Assembly (NCBI GenBank): GCA_963747255.1
Contig: CAVVEG010000006.1
Location: 1 to 64,000 of the forward strand
Direction of reading: 5' to 3'
Length of the DNA stretch: 64,000 nt
DNA from: CAIYRG01 sp963747255
GTDB lineage: Bacteria; Pseudomonadota; Alphaproteobacteria; Micropepsales; Micropepsaceae
The translations under genes were made by a program, and so were the position numbers. A model generated the notes under the pieces. The model saw nothing but the letters and a program-made list of their open reading frames with translations. It was not told the DNA's origin and ran no database searches. Numbering within the stretch: position 1 is the stretch's first letter; every line of letters begins with the position of its first letter. Below, in pieces: positions 17,498-25,888 of the stretch.

Positions 17498-17653
17498 CAG
17501 GTGATCTCCTTGTTTTCAGGCCCGCCCTCGCCTGTGCTATGGGCCCAATCTATGACACAAAACTGACAAGGACGAGAGCAGGCCCGACCCCGGTCGTGTT
17601 TTCAGGCGTGCTTCTGGTAAAACATTGTTCGAGACCTGAAGTCTGCCTGCGAC

Positions 17654-19129
17654 ATGATCACGTTCAGCCATATTCTGTCAGACCGTCCCGAACTGATCGC
17701 ACTGGCGATCTTTGCGGTCGCATTTGCAACCGTACGTTCGGTAACAAAGCCGCTCAGTCTGCGGCGCATCCTGACGGGCGCGGTGTTCTTTCTCGCCTTC
17801 ACCTATTTCCTGTTCCAGGCGCGGCAGGTGCCCTATGCGGCGCCGGTTGGGGCGCGCGACCCGCTGGCCGGTTTTCTCGGTGACGGGCTGAAGACCATCT
17901 GGTGGTTCTGGGCCGCATCGATGTGTTCGGATTCGCTGCGCCTTTATGCGGCACGCGGGCATACGCCGCTTTCACGGTACCGGCTGTCGCAGGACCTCAG
18001 CGTTGCGGGAATCTATATCTGCGCCCTGATCGGTCTCACGACCTTCGTGCTGCACCTGCCATTGCAGGGACTGCTGGTGACTTCGGGCGCAGTGGCGGTG
18101 GTGCTGGGACTGGCGCTGCAAAGCACGCTGGGCGACGTGTTTTACGGCATCGTGCTCAGCATGGGCAAACCCTACCATCTCGGCGACTGGATCGCCCTCG
18201 ACAATGGCGCCGAGGGAACCGTTGTCGAGATGAACTGGCGCGCAACCCATCTGCTGACCGACCGGCAGGATATCGTGATCGTGCCCAACAGCGTGATCGC
18301 CAAGGCGCGAATCGCGAATTCGAGTTATCCCTCGCGCACGCACGGAACGGTCATCCGGTTGCCCCTGGCGCCGCAGACTTCGCCGGAACTGGCCGCGCGC
18401 GTGCTGTCGGATGCAACCCTCGCATGCCGCCTGGTTCTGACGCAGCCGCCTCCCATGGTTGTGGTCAAAACCATGAGCGCGGAAGCAACAATGTTCGAGG
18501 TCACATTCTTCACCGCCGAAGTCGGCCTTGCGCCTGGGGCGCAGACCTCGATTTACGAAAATATTTTCCGTGCACTGAGAGTTTCCGGGATTGTGCTCGG
18601 CAGTTCGGGCGCGGCGGGTTCTGGCCTGCGCGCGGCTGCGGAAGCGGCCAGCCTGTCCGAGGCGCGAAGACTGGCGGAAAGCGCGCCGGTTTTTGTCCAC
18701 GCCAGCGCCGACGAACGGCCGGCGCTTGCGGGCGCATTGCAACGCGAGGAATATGAGCCGGGACAGGTTCTGGTCCAACAGGGCGCCGCGGTGACGGCGC
18801 TGCTGGTGGTCGCTTCGGGTGTGCTGTCGCTCAAACGCCGCTCGGGCGAACGTATGGACGAAATCGAGCGCATCGGCGCCGGCGGCTGTTTTGGCGCCCG
18901 CGAGTTGCAAAAGGATCAACCCGCAGAGGTTTCGCTGAGCGCCCTGACCAGAACGACGGTTTACCGGCTGGACAAACCCGCATACCTGAATTTCATGCAG
19001 TCGCATGAACCCGAAACCGACATCGCCGAGCCGGTCAGCATCGCCGCTGCGGTCAGTGTGGCGGCACAGCCGGTGGCAGCCGGCGACAGCACGCTCGACT
19101 GGATCACGCGGCAGGTCGGCCGGCTATAG
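17654..19129 (+). CDS. MscS-type mechanosensitive channel with C-terminal cyclic-nucleotide-binding domain
   Basis: A 491-residue inner-membrane channel. Four to five helices lie in the first 150 residues, with the pore-lining TM3 and following beta domain typical of MscS (GLALQSTLGDVFYGIVLSMGKPYHLGDWIAL, then VPNSVIAKARIANSSYP). After the MscS C-terminal domain comes a CNB-like domain (about 355-460) with EEYEPGQVLVQQGAAVTALLVVASGVLSL and IGAGGCFGAREL. This architecture is known in cNMP-gated MscS channels; the canonical R-A pair of the phosphate-binding cassette is not obvious, so the ligand is uncertain. Patatin and other genes of a candidate conflict block follow. A decayed copy of its 3' end lies at 30018-30143. 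Confidence 0.88.
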   Translation: MITFSHILSDRPELIALAIFAVAFATVRSVTKPLSLRRILTGAVFFLAFTYFLFQARQVPYAAPVGARDPLAGFLGDGLKTIWWFWAASMCSDSLRLYAARGHTPLSRYRLSQDLSVAGIYICALIGLTTFVLHLPLQGLLVTSGAVAVVLGLALQSTLGDVFYGIVLSMGKPYHLGDWIALDNGAEGTVVEMNWRATHLLTDRQDIVIVPNSVIAKARIANSSYPSRTHGTVIRLPLAPQTSPELAARVLSDATLACRLVLTQPPPMVVVKTMSAEATMFEVTFFTAEVGLAPGAQTSIYENIFRALRVSGIVLGSSGAAGSGLRAAAEAASLSEARRLAESAPVFVHASADERPALAGALQREEYEPGQVLVQQGAAVTALLVVASGVLSLKRRSGERMDEIERIGAGGCFGARELQKDQPAEVSLSALTRTTVYRLDKPAYLNFMQSHEPETDIAEPVSIAAAVSVAAQPVAAGDSTLDWITRQVGRL

Positions 19130-19230
19130 GCGCGGATGCGCGACCGGAAAGCGCCCGGGTTAACGTAACCCCCCACCCGCGGTGGGCAAAAAAGCTGGGG
19201 TTGGGCCTGTCTCCGGGCCGCCGATACGTG
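19130..19230. repeat. Dispersed repeat downstream of the MscS gene
   Basis: The gap begins with gcgcggatgcgcgaccggaaagcgc, then AACCCCCCACCC and TGGGGTTGGGCC. The same order occurs at about 30093-30225, where the first part is joined to a remnant of the MscS 3' end. Further members of the CCCCCACCC family are at 4547, 46086, 56388 and 56727. It separates the channel from the patatin gene. Confidence 0.65.
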
Positions 19231-19301
19231 TTCTGTTCAATTGCCAGATCGCTTCCGCCCGGCTTACATTTTGCTTACACAAACGCGCTCGGAGGTTGGG
19301 G

Positions 19302-20513
19302 TTGGAATATCATCCGGTGCGAGAGTTGCTGGAGCGGCCGGGGCCCCGCAAGATTCTGGCGATCGATGGCGGCGGGATTCGCGGAATCATTGCGCTTGGC
19401 GCGGTTGCCCAAATCGAGCGGGTGCTTCGCGGCCTAAGCGGCAACGACAATCTCGTGCTGGCTGACTATTTCGATTTTTTCGCGGGAACCAGCACGGGGG
19501 CCGTAATCGCGGCAGGTCTTTCGACGGGCATGACTGCGGCAAAGCTGGAAGATCTTTACGTCAACCATGGGCCCGCGATATTTCGCAAAAGTGCAATCTG
19601 GACGCGGCTGGGCTTTTACAAATTCCGTGACGGCGGGCTGAGAACGGCCCTGCAGGACCTGCTCGGCGATATGACGCTCGGTTCACCACGTATCCGAACC
19701 CTGCTGATGGTGGTAATGCGCAATGCGACAACCGACTCGCCGTGGCTCCTGACCAACAATCCGCGTGCAAAATACGCCGATCCCGCGTGTGACGACTGCA
19801 ACCTCCAACTTCCGCTCTGGCAGGTGTTGCGGGCAAGCGCCGCCGCTCCTTCATTTTTCCCGCCCGAAGTTGTCGAACTCGGGACAGCCAAAAAGTACCG
19901 GATGGAATTCGTGGATGGCGCAACCACACCATTCAACAATCCGGCGTTCGCGGCATTCCTCAATGCGACGCTCGATCGCTACAGGATCGAGTGGTCAACG
20001 GGGACCGACAATCTGCTGCTGATTTCCGTGGGCACCGGCTCGGGACCGATCATGCACATCGATCGGAGCGCGTTGCGGCGCAACGGGGACAAGGCGAAAC
20101 AGTTCAGGAGCGCATCGCTGCTGTGGGTGGCAAGAAATCTGCCGGTGGTGCAGATGTGGGGTGATTCTGTGGAACAGGACACGCTCTGCCGCATTTTCGG
20201 CGACTGTCTGGAAGGCGAGCCCATCGACAGCGAAATTGACGACCTGAGGAACTGCGCCGGGCCGTGTTCACCAAAGCTGTTCACTTATGCGCGTTACAAT
20301 GTGACGCTGACATCCGAGGCGTTCCGGCGCTACGGCATCGCCCGGATCGATCCAAACGGTCTGCGGCTCGACGCCTATCAGCGGATTGAAGATCTGAAAG
20401 AGGTCGGACGGGTGATGGCGCGCAAGGTCAGTTGCACGCATTTCGCGGGGTTTCCCCTGACCGGCATACCATCCGGCGTTTGGCGGGAGCGGACATCAGC
20501 TGTGCAGCAATAG
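19302..20513 (+). CDS. Patatin-like phospholipase
   Basis: A 403-residue lipid acyl hydrolase of the patatin family. The oxyanion-hole glycine-rich motif IDGGGIRGIIALG (about residue 20), the nucleophile serine in FAGTSTGAVIA and the dyad aspartate in FVDGATTPFNN are all present, so it should be active. The GGGIRG/DGA form is closer to plant-patatin/CapV-like enzymes than to the secreted toxins. No signal peptide. The start is taken as TTG 19302 because GGAGG is six bases upstream and the longer frame runs through a dispersed repeat. A lipoprotein gene follows after 39 bases in the same direction. In CBASS such lipases destroy membranes; no cyclase is seen here. Confidence 0.88.
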   Translation: MEYHPVRELLERPGPRKILAIDGGGIRGIIALGAVAQIERVLRGLSGNDNLVLADYFDFFAGTSTGAVIAAGLSTGMTAAKLEDLYVNHGPAIFRKSAIWTRLGFYKFRDGGLRTALQDLLGDMTLGSPRIRTLLMVVMRNATTDSPWLLTNNPRAKYADPACDDCNLQLPLWQVLRASAAAPSFFPPEVVELGTAKKYRMEFVDGATTPFNNPAFAAFLNATLDRYRIEWSTGTDNLLLISVGTGSGPIMHIDRSALRRNGDKAKQFRSASLLWVARNLPVVQMWGDSVEQDTLCRIFGDCLEGEPIDSEIDDLRNCAGPCSPKLFTYARYNVTLTSEAFRRYGIARIDPNGLRLDAYQRIEDLKEVGRVMARKVSCTHFAGFPLTGIPSGVWRERTSAVQQ

Positions 20514-20552
20514 CGTGCTTACGAATAATTCGAGGGTGGAGGGGGCATCATC

Positions 20553-21921
20553 ATGCGACATTTTCTGTACCGCTCGCGGCGCATTCTTCGATCGCTCGGG
20601 GCCGCGATACTGCTGACCGGCTGTTCATTTGCGCCAGTCGTTTCCGATTTCTCGATCAGCTATGACGGCTCTCTTGAAGACGTCAACAATCAGCTTCTGG
20701 TGACGAATGTTCTCCGGGCCAGCGAGCGCGCGCCGCTGTATTTCAGCAACCTGTCGGACATCAAAGGGGTTCTCAGCGTCAGTCTGGGATCGTCGCTGAG
20801 CGCACCGGTGGGCGAAGGGAAAATCACTTCGACCAAGCATTTCGTTCTTGGCGGAACGGCGGGGGTGTCGACCACTCCGACGTTTGACGTTCAGCCGCTC
20901 AATCAGCAGGACTTTACCAAAGGAATATTGCAGCCTCTGGAGCTGCAATACGGAAAGCTCTACTGGGACCGGACGGATTATCCTGAATTCGTTCTGGCGC
21001 TGCTCTTCGTCGACAAGATCGAAGTGCGCTATTTCACGGGAAACATGCAGGTCGGTTTGCTGGACGAGAAAGGGCGGCCGCGGCCCTGTGCCATTCAGAC
21101 CGGCTGCACCCAGCAGGATCTCGAACAACGCCGGGGAAGGCAATCTCCACCCGTGCGAGACTCCGGATGGCTGCATGGTGATCGATCCACGCATGCTTGA
21201 AACCTACTTCAACCAGCCGGAGATTCCCGCGCAATTTGCCGCATTTCGCGCCGTAATCGGCACAGGGCGCGCCGGCCCCGGCTGGGGTATCGTGCCGGAA
21301 AATCCGCGTACGGCGCGTTCCGTTACCTATCACAGTTATCTGGAACCCAATGGCGCCGCAGGAGAGGCTGAGCCGGCAGCACCTGAAGGCGGCAAGCGGC
21401 AGGCCGGCAATGCACGGTCCCGGCCCCGCATCATCATATGCCCGCCCGGCACGTTTCTCCGGTACTGGGATGCGCTTAATGTCACCATCGCGGCGCCGCA
21501 AATCGTCGACAACGAACTCGACCTCTCGCCACAGCCATCGGAGGCGTGCGGTTCACTCTCGGTTCGCGCGCAACAGGAGACCGAAATCGCGCCGGACATG
21601 CGGCACTGGATGCAGATAACGATCTACACTCGCTCGGTCGAAGGCATACTCCGTTATCTTGGCGACATCGTCCGTCAGTATGGCGATTTTGCGGATAATC
21701 CGATCAGGTTTTACATCCACCGCGGTCAGCGCGCCGATGAGAAAATCTCGGTCGTTTATAACGGCCAGGCATATTCGGTCGGCCCATATCAGGACGATGC
21801 CGGCCACACGATCGGCGTGGACAACACGCTTCCGATTCTCGCGCTTCTGGAGCAATTGCTGAATTTGCGAAAGAGCGCCAAGGAGATCACCTCTTCACCG
21901 ACCGCCGTGCTCGTTCCGTAG
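20553..21921 (+). CDS. Lipoprotein of unknown function, one frameshift
   Basis: The N-terminal part has a lipoprotein signal (LLTGCSFAPV, cysteine at about residue 24) and runs in one frame to about 21130. The rest, from about EGNLHPCETPDGCMVIDPR to the end at 21921, is in the +1 frame. Removing one base near 21130 gives a protein of about 455 residues. Recognisable patterns are YDGSLEDVNNQLLVTNVLRASERAPLYF at the front and a C-terminal half with RSVEGILRYLGDIVRQY. I do not recognise the family. GGAGGGGG precedes ATG 20553. It sits 39 bases after patatin, probably in one transcript. Its 3' end is overlapped on the other strand by the SLOG gene. Confidence 0.65.
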
Positions 21922-22556
21922 CCAATCCGGAGACAATTGCGACAAGCCGGTCGTGGGCCGTGGGAAGGGGCGAACCGCCATCCAGGCCGAGCGCGGGCGG
22001 CACGTGCCCTTTCGCTATCGATCCAGATCACGGGCATGTTTCGCGCAACGGCTTCGCCGATCATTTGTGCGCTGCCGCCGCGGCCGGTCGCGGGTTTGCC
22101 ATCCCAGATCGCGAGCAATATTTCGCACCGATCGAGCATCGCCCGCCCCGCTGCCTCGTAAGCGGCAGACCGCGCCGCCGGATTTCCCGCGAGTTCGTCG
22201 ACGCGACGGGCGCGCTTCAGCAGCAAATGGAATTCCTCGCGCGATTCTCGCGATGCGAAATCGCGTTCATATTCGGCGGCGGAAAAGGGAAGGATGCAAC
22301 GCAATTCAAAACCGCGCGCCAACGCGAGCTTTACCACTATCCGGTCGGCGCCTTCCGCCATTCCCGAAACAATGCCAAGCTCTCCGCAGATCGTGGACAA
22401 CTCGTCCAGGATCTGTCCGGTTTGCGTCAATATCCGTGCGGTCGCCGCAGGCCGCAGCTTATTCGGCCGATGCCCGGTGACGCCCACCCATAATGGCGTG
22501 TACGGAAGATCGTTCAATGCCTTACCCGTGTCTGTCGTGGCGGTGAGCCACGTCAA
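21789..22556 (-). CDS. SLOG-superfamily (YpsA/LOG-like) nucleotide-binding protein
   Basis: Residues 20-180 form a Rossmann-like SLOG domain. It opens with WVGVTGHRPNKL, then GIVSGMAEGADRIVVKLAL, ILPFSAAEYERDF, and ends with CEILLAIWDGKPATGRGGSA and PVIWIDSE. SLOG domains bind nucleotide-derived ligands; in Thoeris ThsA they sense TIR-made cyclic ADP-ribose. After residue 182 the frame becomes featureless and overlaps the lipoprotein gene by 133 bases. A one-base shift near 21995 would instead give an ending LPTAHDRLVAIVSGLATER with a stop at 21887, so this end may be frameshifted. The gene is divergent from the TIR-WD40 gene, with a 156-base gap. Confidence 0.75.
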   Translation of the reverse strand: MTWLTATTDTGKALNDLPYTPLWVGVTGHRPNKLRPAATARILTQTGQILDELSTICGELGIVSGMAEGADRIVVKLALARGFELRCILPFSAAEYERDFASRESREEFHLLLKRARRVDELAGNPAARSAAYEAAGRAMLDRCEILLAIWDGKPATGRGGSAQMIGEAVARNMPVIWIDSERARAARARPGWRFAPSHGPRPACRNCLRIGYGTSTAVGEEVISLALFRKFSNCSRSARIGSVLSTPIVWPASS

Positions 22557-22712
22557 GCGTTGTTGTCACGGAGCGGCTCGCGTTCTGCCCATGGAAAAAT
22601 CTACCCGAAGGTCGTTGGTCGATGCCAGCTCCCGGTATAGGTTGCCCGGAGCCACCGAATTCTTGCTGCATCGGGTTCGACCAAAAAGGGATCGTGACGG
22701 GGACTGAGTTGA

Positions 22713-25688
22713 ATGTCTGGGGAAGCGCTGGCAGCAACGGGCAATGCATTCAGGTACAAGGCGTTCCTCAGCTACAGCCATCGGGATAAACAGTGGGGCG
22801 CATGGCTGCACAAGGCGCTTGAAAACTATCGCGTGCCCAGGCGACTTGTCGGAACTGCCGGGTGCGAGGGGCCGGTACCGGAAAAATTATTTCCGGTGTT
22901 CCGCGACCGGGACGAATTATCCTCATCGCCGGATCTCAATGACGAGATCAGAATCGCTTTGGAGCAGTCGGACTGTCTGGTCGTCATCTGTTCGCCAAAC
23001 AGCGCGAACAGTCATTGGGTAAACGAAGAAATTCTCACATTCAAACGCCTGGGGCGTCAGGACCGCATTCTCGCCCTGATTGTCGATGGCGAACCCGATT
23101 GTGCGGATAAACCCGGTGGCGACCCCGGATTCGAATGTTTTCCGCCCGGCTTGAAATACAGGCTCGGACCGAAAGGCGAACTCTCCGCTGTGCGCGCAGA
23201 ACCCATTGCGGCCGATGCACGTCGCCAGGGCGACGGCAGGGAGAACGCAAAACTCAAACTGATCGCGGGCATTCTCGGCGTCGGGTATGACACGCTGAAG
23301 CAGCGGGAGCTCGCAGCGCGCCGGGCAAGAGAGCGGGTTTGGAGCGCTGCGATTGCCACCGTTGTGGTGGCGTTTTTTGGAGTCATCGCATATTTTTTGC
23401 TCGGCCAGACGCGTGACGCGAACGCGGCGCAGTTCGTTGCCGAAGCCAGAAGCGACCTTTCCCGGCGTGACTATGCGCGAGCCGAAATAGCTGCGGCCCA
23501 GGCGCTCACTTTTCGCGACAGACCGGAGATCAGGGAACTGCTGTTGCTCGCTCGGCTCGGCGGCATACGCTCTGTAGCGCGATCCACGGCCGCTACACTG
23601 TCCGAGTCGAACATATTCAGTCGCGACGGTCTTGTCGTTGCGACTCTGTCGAGGAGCCGCGCGGGTGACCCGATTACAATAGCGATCGATGATCCCGGCG
23701 AACAAAAGGAGTTGTGGCGCATCGTCCTCCCCGCAAGCGTCGAGCTTCCGGATTCGATGGCTTTCAGCGATTTGTCCGGCGAGACGCGCAGGATTGCGGT
23801 CGCCTGGCGGGACAGATCCTCTTCGCCTGGTTCTCATGTCGGTGTCTGGGACCTGGAAAGGGGGAAAGCAGCCGGCCGGTTCCGCGAACTTCTTTCATCG
23901 ACGGACCCCACACTCGGCCGTCACACGAAGCGGATTTCCTCGCTGGCTTTCCATCCAACGAAACCCTGGATCGTAACCAGCGGCGAGGACGGGAAACTCG
24001 CGCTTTGGGACATATCGACGGACAGACCAGAACTGATCTGGGAAAAAGGCGATGCACATTACCCCGACGTAAATGGAATTGCTTTCAACAAGGATGGCTC
24101 GCTACTGGCTTCGGGGGGCGGGGACTATCTGGTCAAAATCTGGACGACCAGCGACCTGGCGGGCGCGAACTACAGCACGGGCGCTCCTTACAGGCCACAT
24201 GCAGTCGAACCTCTTTATACGCTGACCGGCCACAATGATTCGATATTTGCTGTCGCGTTCAGTCCGGATGGTCATCGACTGGCCTCCGGAGGCTATGACA
24301 GAACAATCCGGATCTGGAACCTGGATGTCCGGGTTGCCGACGACACAGGAAAGCCGGAACCGCAAACAATCGCGACACTTTCGGGCCATGAGGGGACGGT
24401 TCTGGCCCTCTCTTACAGTGACGACGGAAATCTCCTCCTATCGGGCGCGAGCGACGAGTCCGCGCGCCTGTGGGATGCCACGGCATCACATCTGCTCTAC
24501 CAGTGGACCCCTGGCGACGGAATTATCCAATCCGTATCGGTATCGGGGTTCGAGGGGGGCGTTCATCTGGGTGGCGAGCGCGGGTGGAGTTTGTGGTCCA
24601 TGAGCGGCAACTCCCTTGTCAGTTCTCTTTGGAACGGGGGGGCCACCGTCGGGGCCATCGCGTTCGATCCCGAAGGTCGATATCTGGCCGCCGGCGGTAA
24701 CGGCAATGACGGGATCATCCACGTTTGGGACAGGGACTATCACCTGGCCTATGTGCTGGATCCCCAATCACCCGGGGAATATGTGTATGGCATCGCCTTC
24801 AGCGCGGATGAGCGATGGCTCGCCGCTGCGGGCATAAATCAGGTTATTCATATTTGGGACCGCAAGAATGGCTGGAATCCGGTTCACCCTGCGAGGACGG
24901 ACACTCTTCATCACGATGGCCCCATCTGGGGTCTTTGTTTCGATCCGCAAACCAGATGGTTGGCTTCGAGCAACGAGAGCCGCAGCACGCCGCAGAACAT
25001 CCGTATTCGCCGCTGGAATCCTGACGATTGGTCGCTGAAAGACCAATCGCCGCGACTGGACGATCAAGTCTATGCCCTCGCCTGCGACGCCGGCGGCAAA
25101 TATCTGGTCGCGGGCGATTCGAGTGCGCGCGTAACAGTCTGGCAAACCGAACCGCTGCGGCCTGCCGACAGCACAATCAATGTTCACCAGGGCGAGGCAG
25201 ATGTCTGGAGCGTGACGATCGGAAATTCACCACGCGCCATTCTGTCGGGGAACTCGGATGGCCGTGTCTATCGCTGGGTTCCCGATGAGTCCGGATGGAC
25301 CGAAAGCAGAAGGGGCGAAAAGATCTCGACATCGAGCGAGGACGCCAAAGTCAATCCGACGATCAATAGCATCGCCTATAATCGACGAAATGGCTGGGTC
25401 GCTGCAGGTGGTGTCGGATCGAGCATCGAGATATATGACTCAAACCTTCATAAAATTCACAGCCTGCGCGGACAGAACGGCACGATCTGGTGGGTCACTT
25501 TTGATCCTCAGGGCTCGCGACTGGCCTATGGCGGACTGGACGGAATAATCCGGGTGATCGACATTGACCAGATGAACCGGCTAGACGCCGCTTCACCGAA
25601 GGAACTCTTCGGGGAATCCCGGCGCTCGACCGGTCTGTTCGTGGAGGATGGAAAGATTGTTGTCGAGGGGGCAGCCCAGGGCTCATGA
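22713..25688 (+). CDS. TIR domain - transmembrane - WD40 repeat protein
   Basis: A 991-residue membrane-tethered signalling protein. Residues 14-125 form a bacterial TIR domain (YKAFLSYSHRDKQW, LFPVFRDRDELSSSPDL, and SHWVNEEI, whose glutamates at 105/106 are candidates for the NADase acid). The stretch EPIAADARRQGDGRENAKLKLIAGILGVGYD (about 163-193) is shared by a known group of TIR proteins. A single helix follows at about 209-231, then a short coiled region and at least eleven WD40-like blades ending IRIWNLDV, ARLWDATA, IHVWDRDY, IHIWDRKN, VTVWQTEP and others. The expected topology is TIR in the cytosol and WD40 outside, or the reverse. The propeller probably senses a ligand and the TIR signals or kills. 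Confidence 0.88.
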   Translation: MSGEALAATGNAFRYKAFLSYSHRDKQWGAWLHKALENYRVPRRLVGTAGCEGPVPEKLFPVFRDRDELSSSPDLNDEIRIALEQSDCLVVICSPNSANSHWVNEEILTFKRLGRQDRILALIVDGEPDCADKPGGDPGFECFPPGLKYRLGPKGELSAVRAEPIAADARRQGDGRENAKLKLIAGILGVGYDTLKQRELAARRARERVWSAAIATVVVAFFGVIAYFLLGQTRDANAAQFVAEARSDLSRRDYARAEIAAAQALTFRDRPEIRELLLLARLGGIRSVARSTAATLSESNIFSRDGLVVATLSRSRAGDPITIAIDDPGEQKELWRIVLPASVELPDSMAFSDLSGETRRIAVAWRDRSSSPGSHVGVWDLERGKAAGRFRELLSSTDPTLGRHTKRISSLAFHPTKPWIVTSGEDGKLALWDISTDRPELIWEKGDAHYPDVNGIAFNKDGSLLASGGGDYLVKIWTTSDLAGANYSTGAPYRPHAVEPLYTLTGHNDSIFAVAFSPDGHRLASGGYDRTIRIWNLDVRVADDTGKPEPQTIATLSGHEGTVLALSYSDDGNLLLSGASDESARLWDATASHLLYQWTPGDGIIQSVSVSGFEGGVHLGGERGWSLWSMSGNSLVSSLWNGGATVGAIAFDPEGRYLAAGGNGNDGIIHVWDRDYHLAYVLDPQSPGEYVYGIAFSADERWLAAAGINQVIHIWDRKNGWNPVHPARTDTLHHDGPIWGLCFDPQTRWLASSNESRSTPQNIRIRRWNPDDWSLKDQSPRLDDQVYALACDAGGKYLVAGDSSARVTVWQTEPLRPADSTINVHQGEADVWSVTIGNSPRAILSGNSDGRVYRWVPDESGWTESRRGEKISTSSEDAKVNPTINSIAYNRRNGWVAAGGVGSSIEIYDSNLHKIHSLRGQNGTIWWVTFDPQGSRLAYGGLDGIIRVIDIDQMNRLDAASPKELFGESRRSTGLFVEDGKIVVEGAAQGS

Positions 25689-25888
25689 AATCGAACATTG
25701 GCGCCGGGGCAACGATCGATGATTGAACCTGCCTACCGGTATTGCTTACGGAAGCCCGCAAAGATTTGGGCAAAATCCGCGCGGCGCCCTGCACCTGCAA
25801 GGCATTGCGGGGCCAGTTCGCGGAGTGCGAAGGAGATCATTTCCCACCGGCTCCATTACCCGCGCCGTAGCCAACCCCCGTGTGCCCC
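25689..25888. other. Gap without a gene
   Basis: About 200 bases between the TIR-WD40 and membrane-protein genes. Only a 13-codon frame at 25685 and shadows are present; no terminator or repeat was seen. Read-through from the TIR gene into the next gene is possible. Confidence 0.4.
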
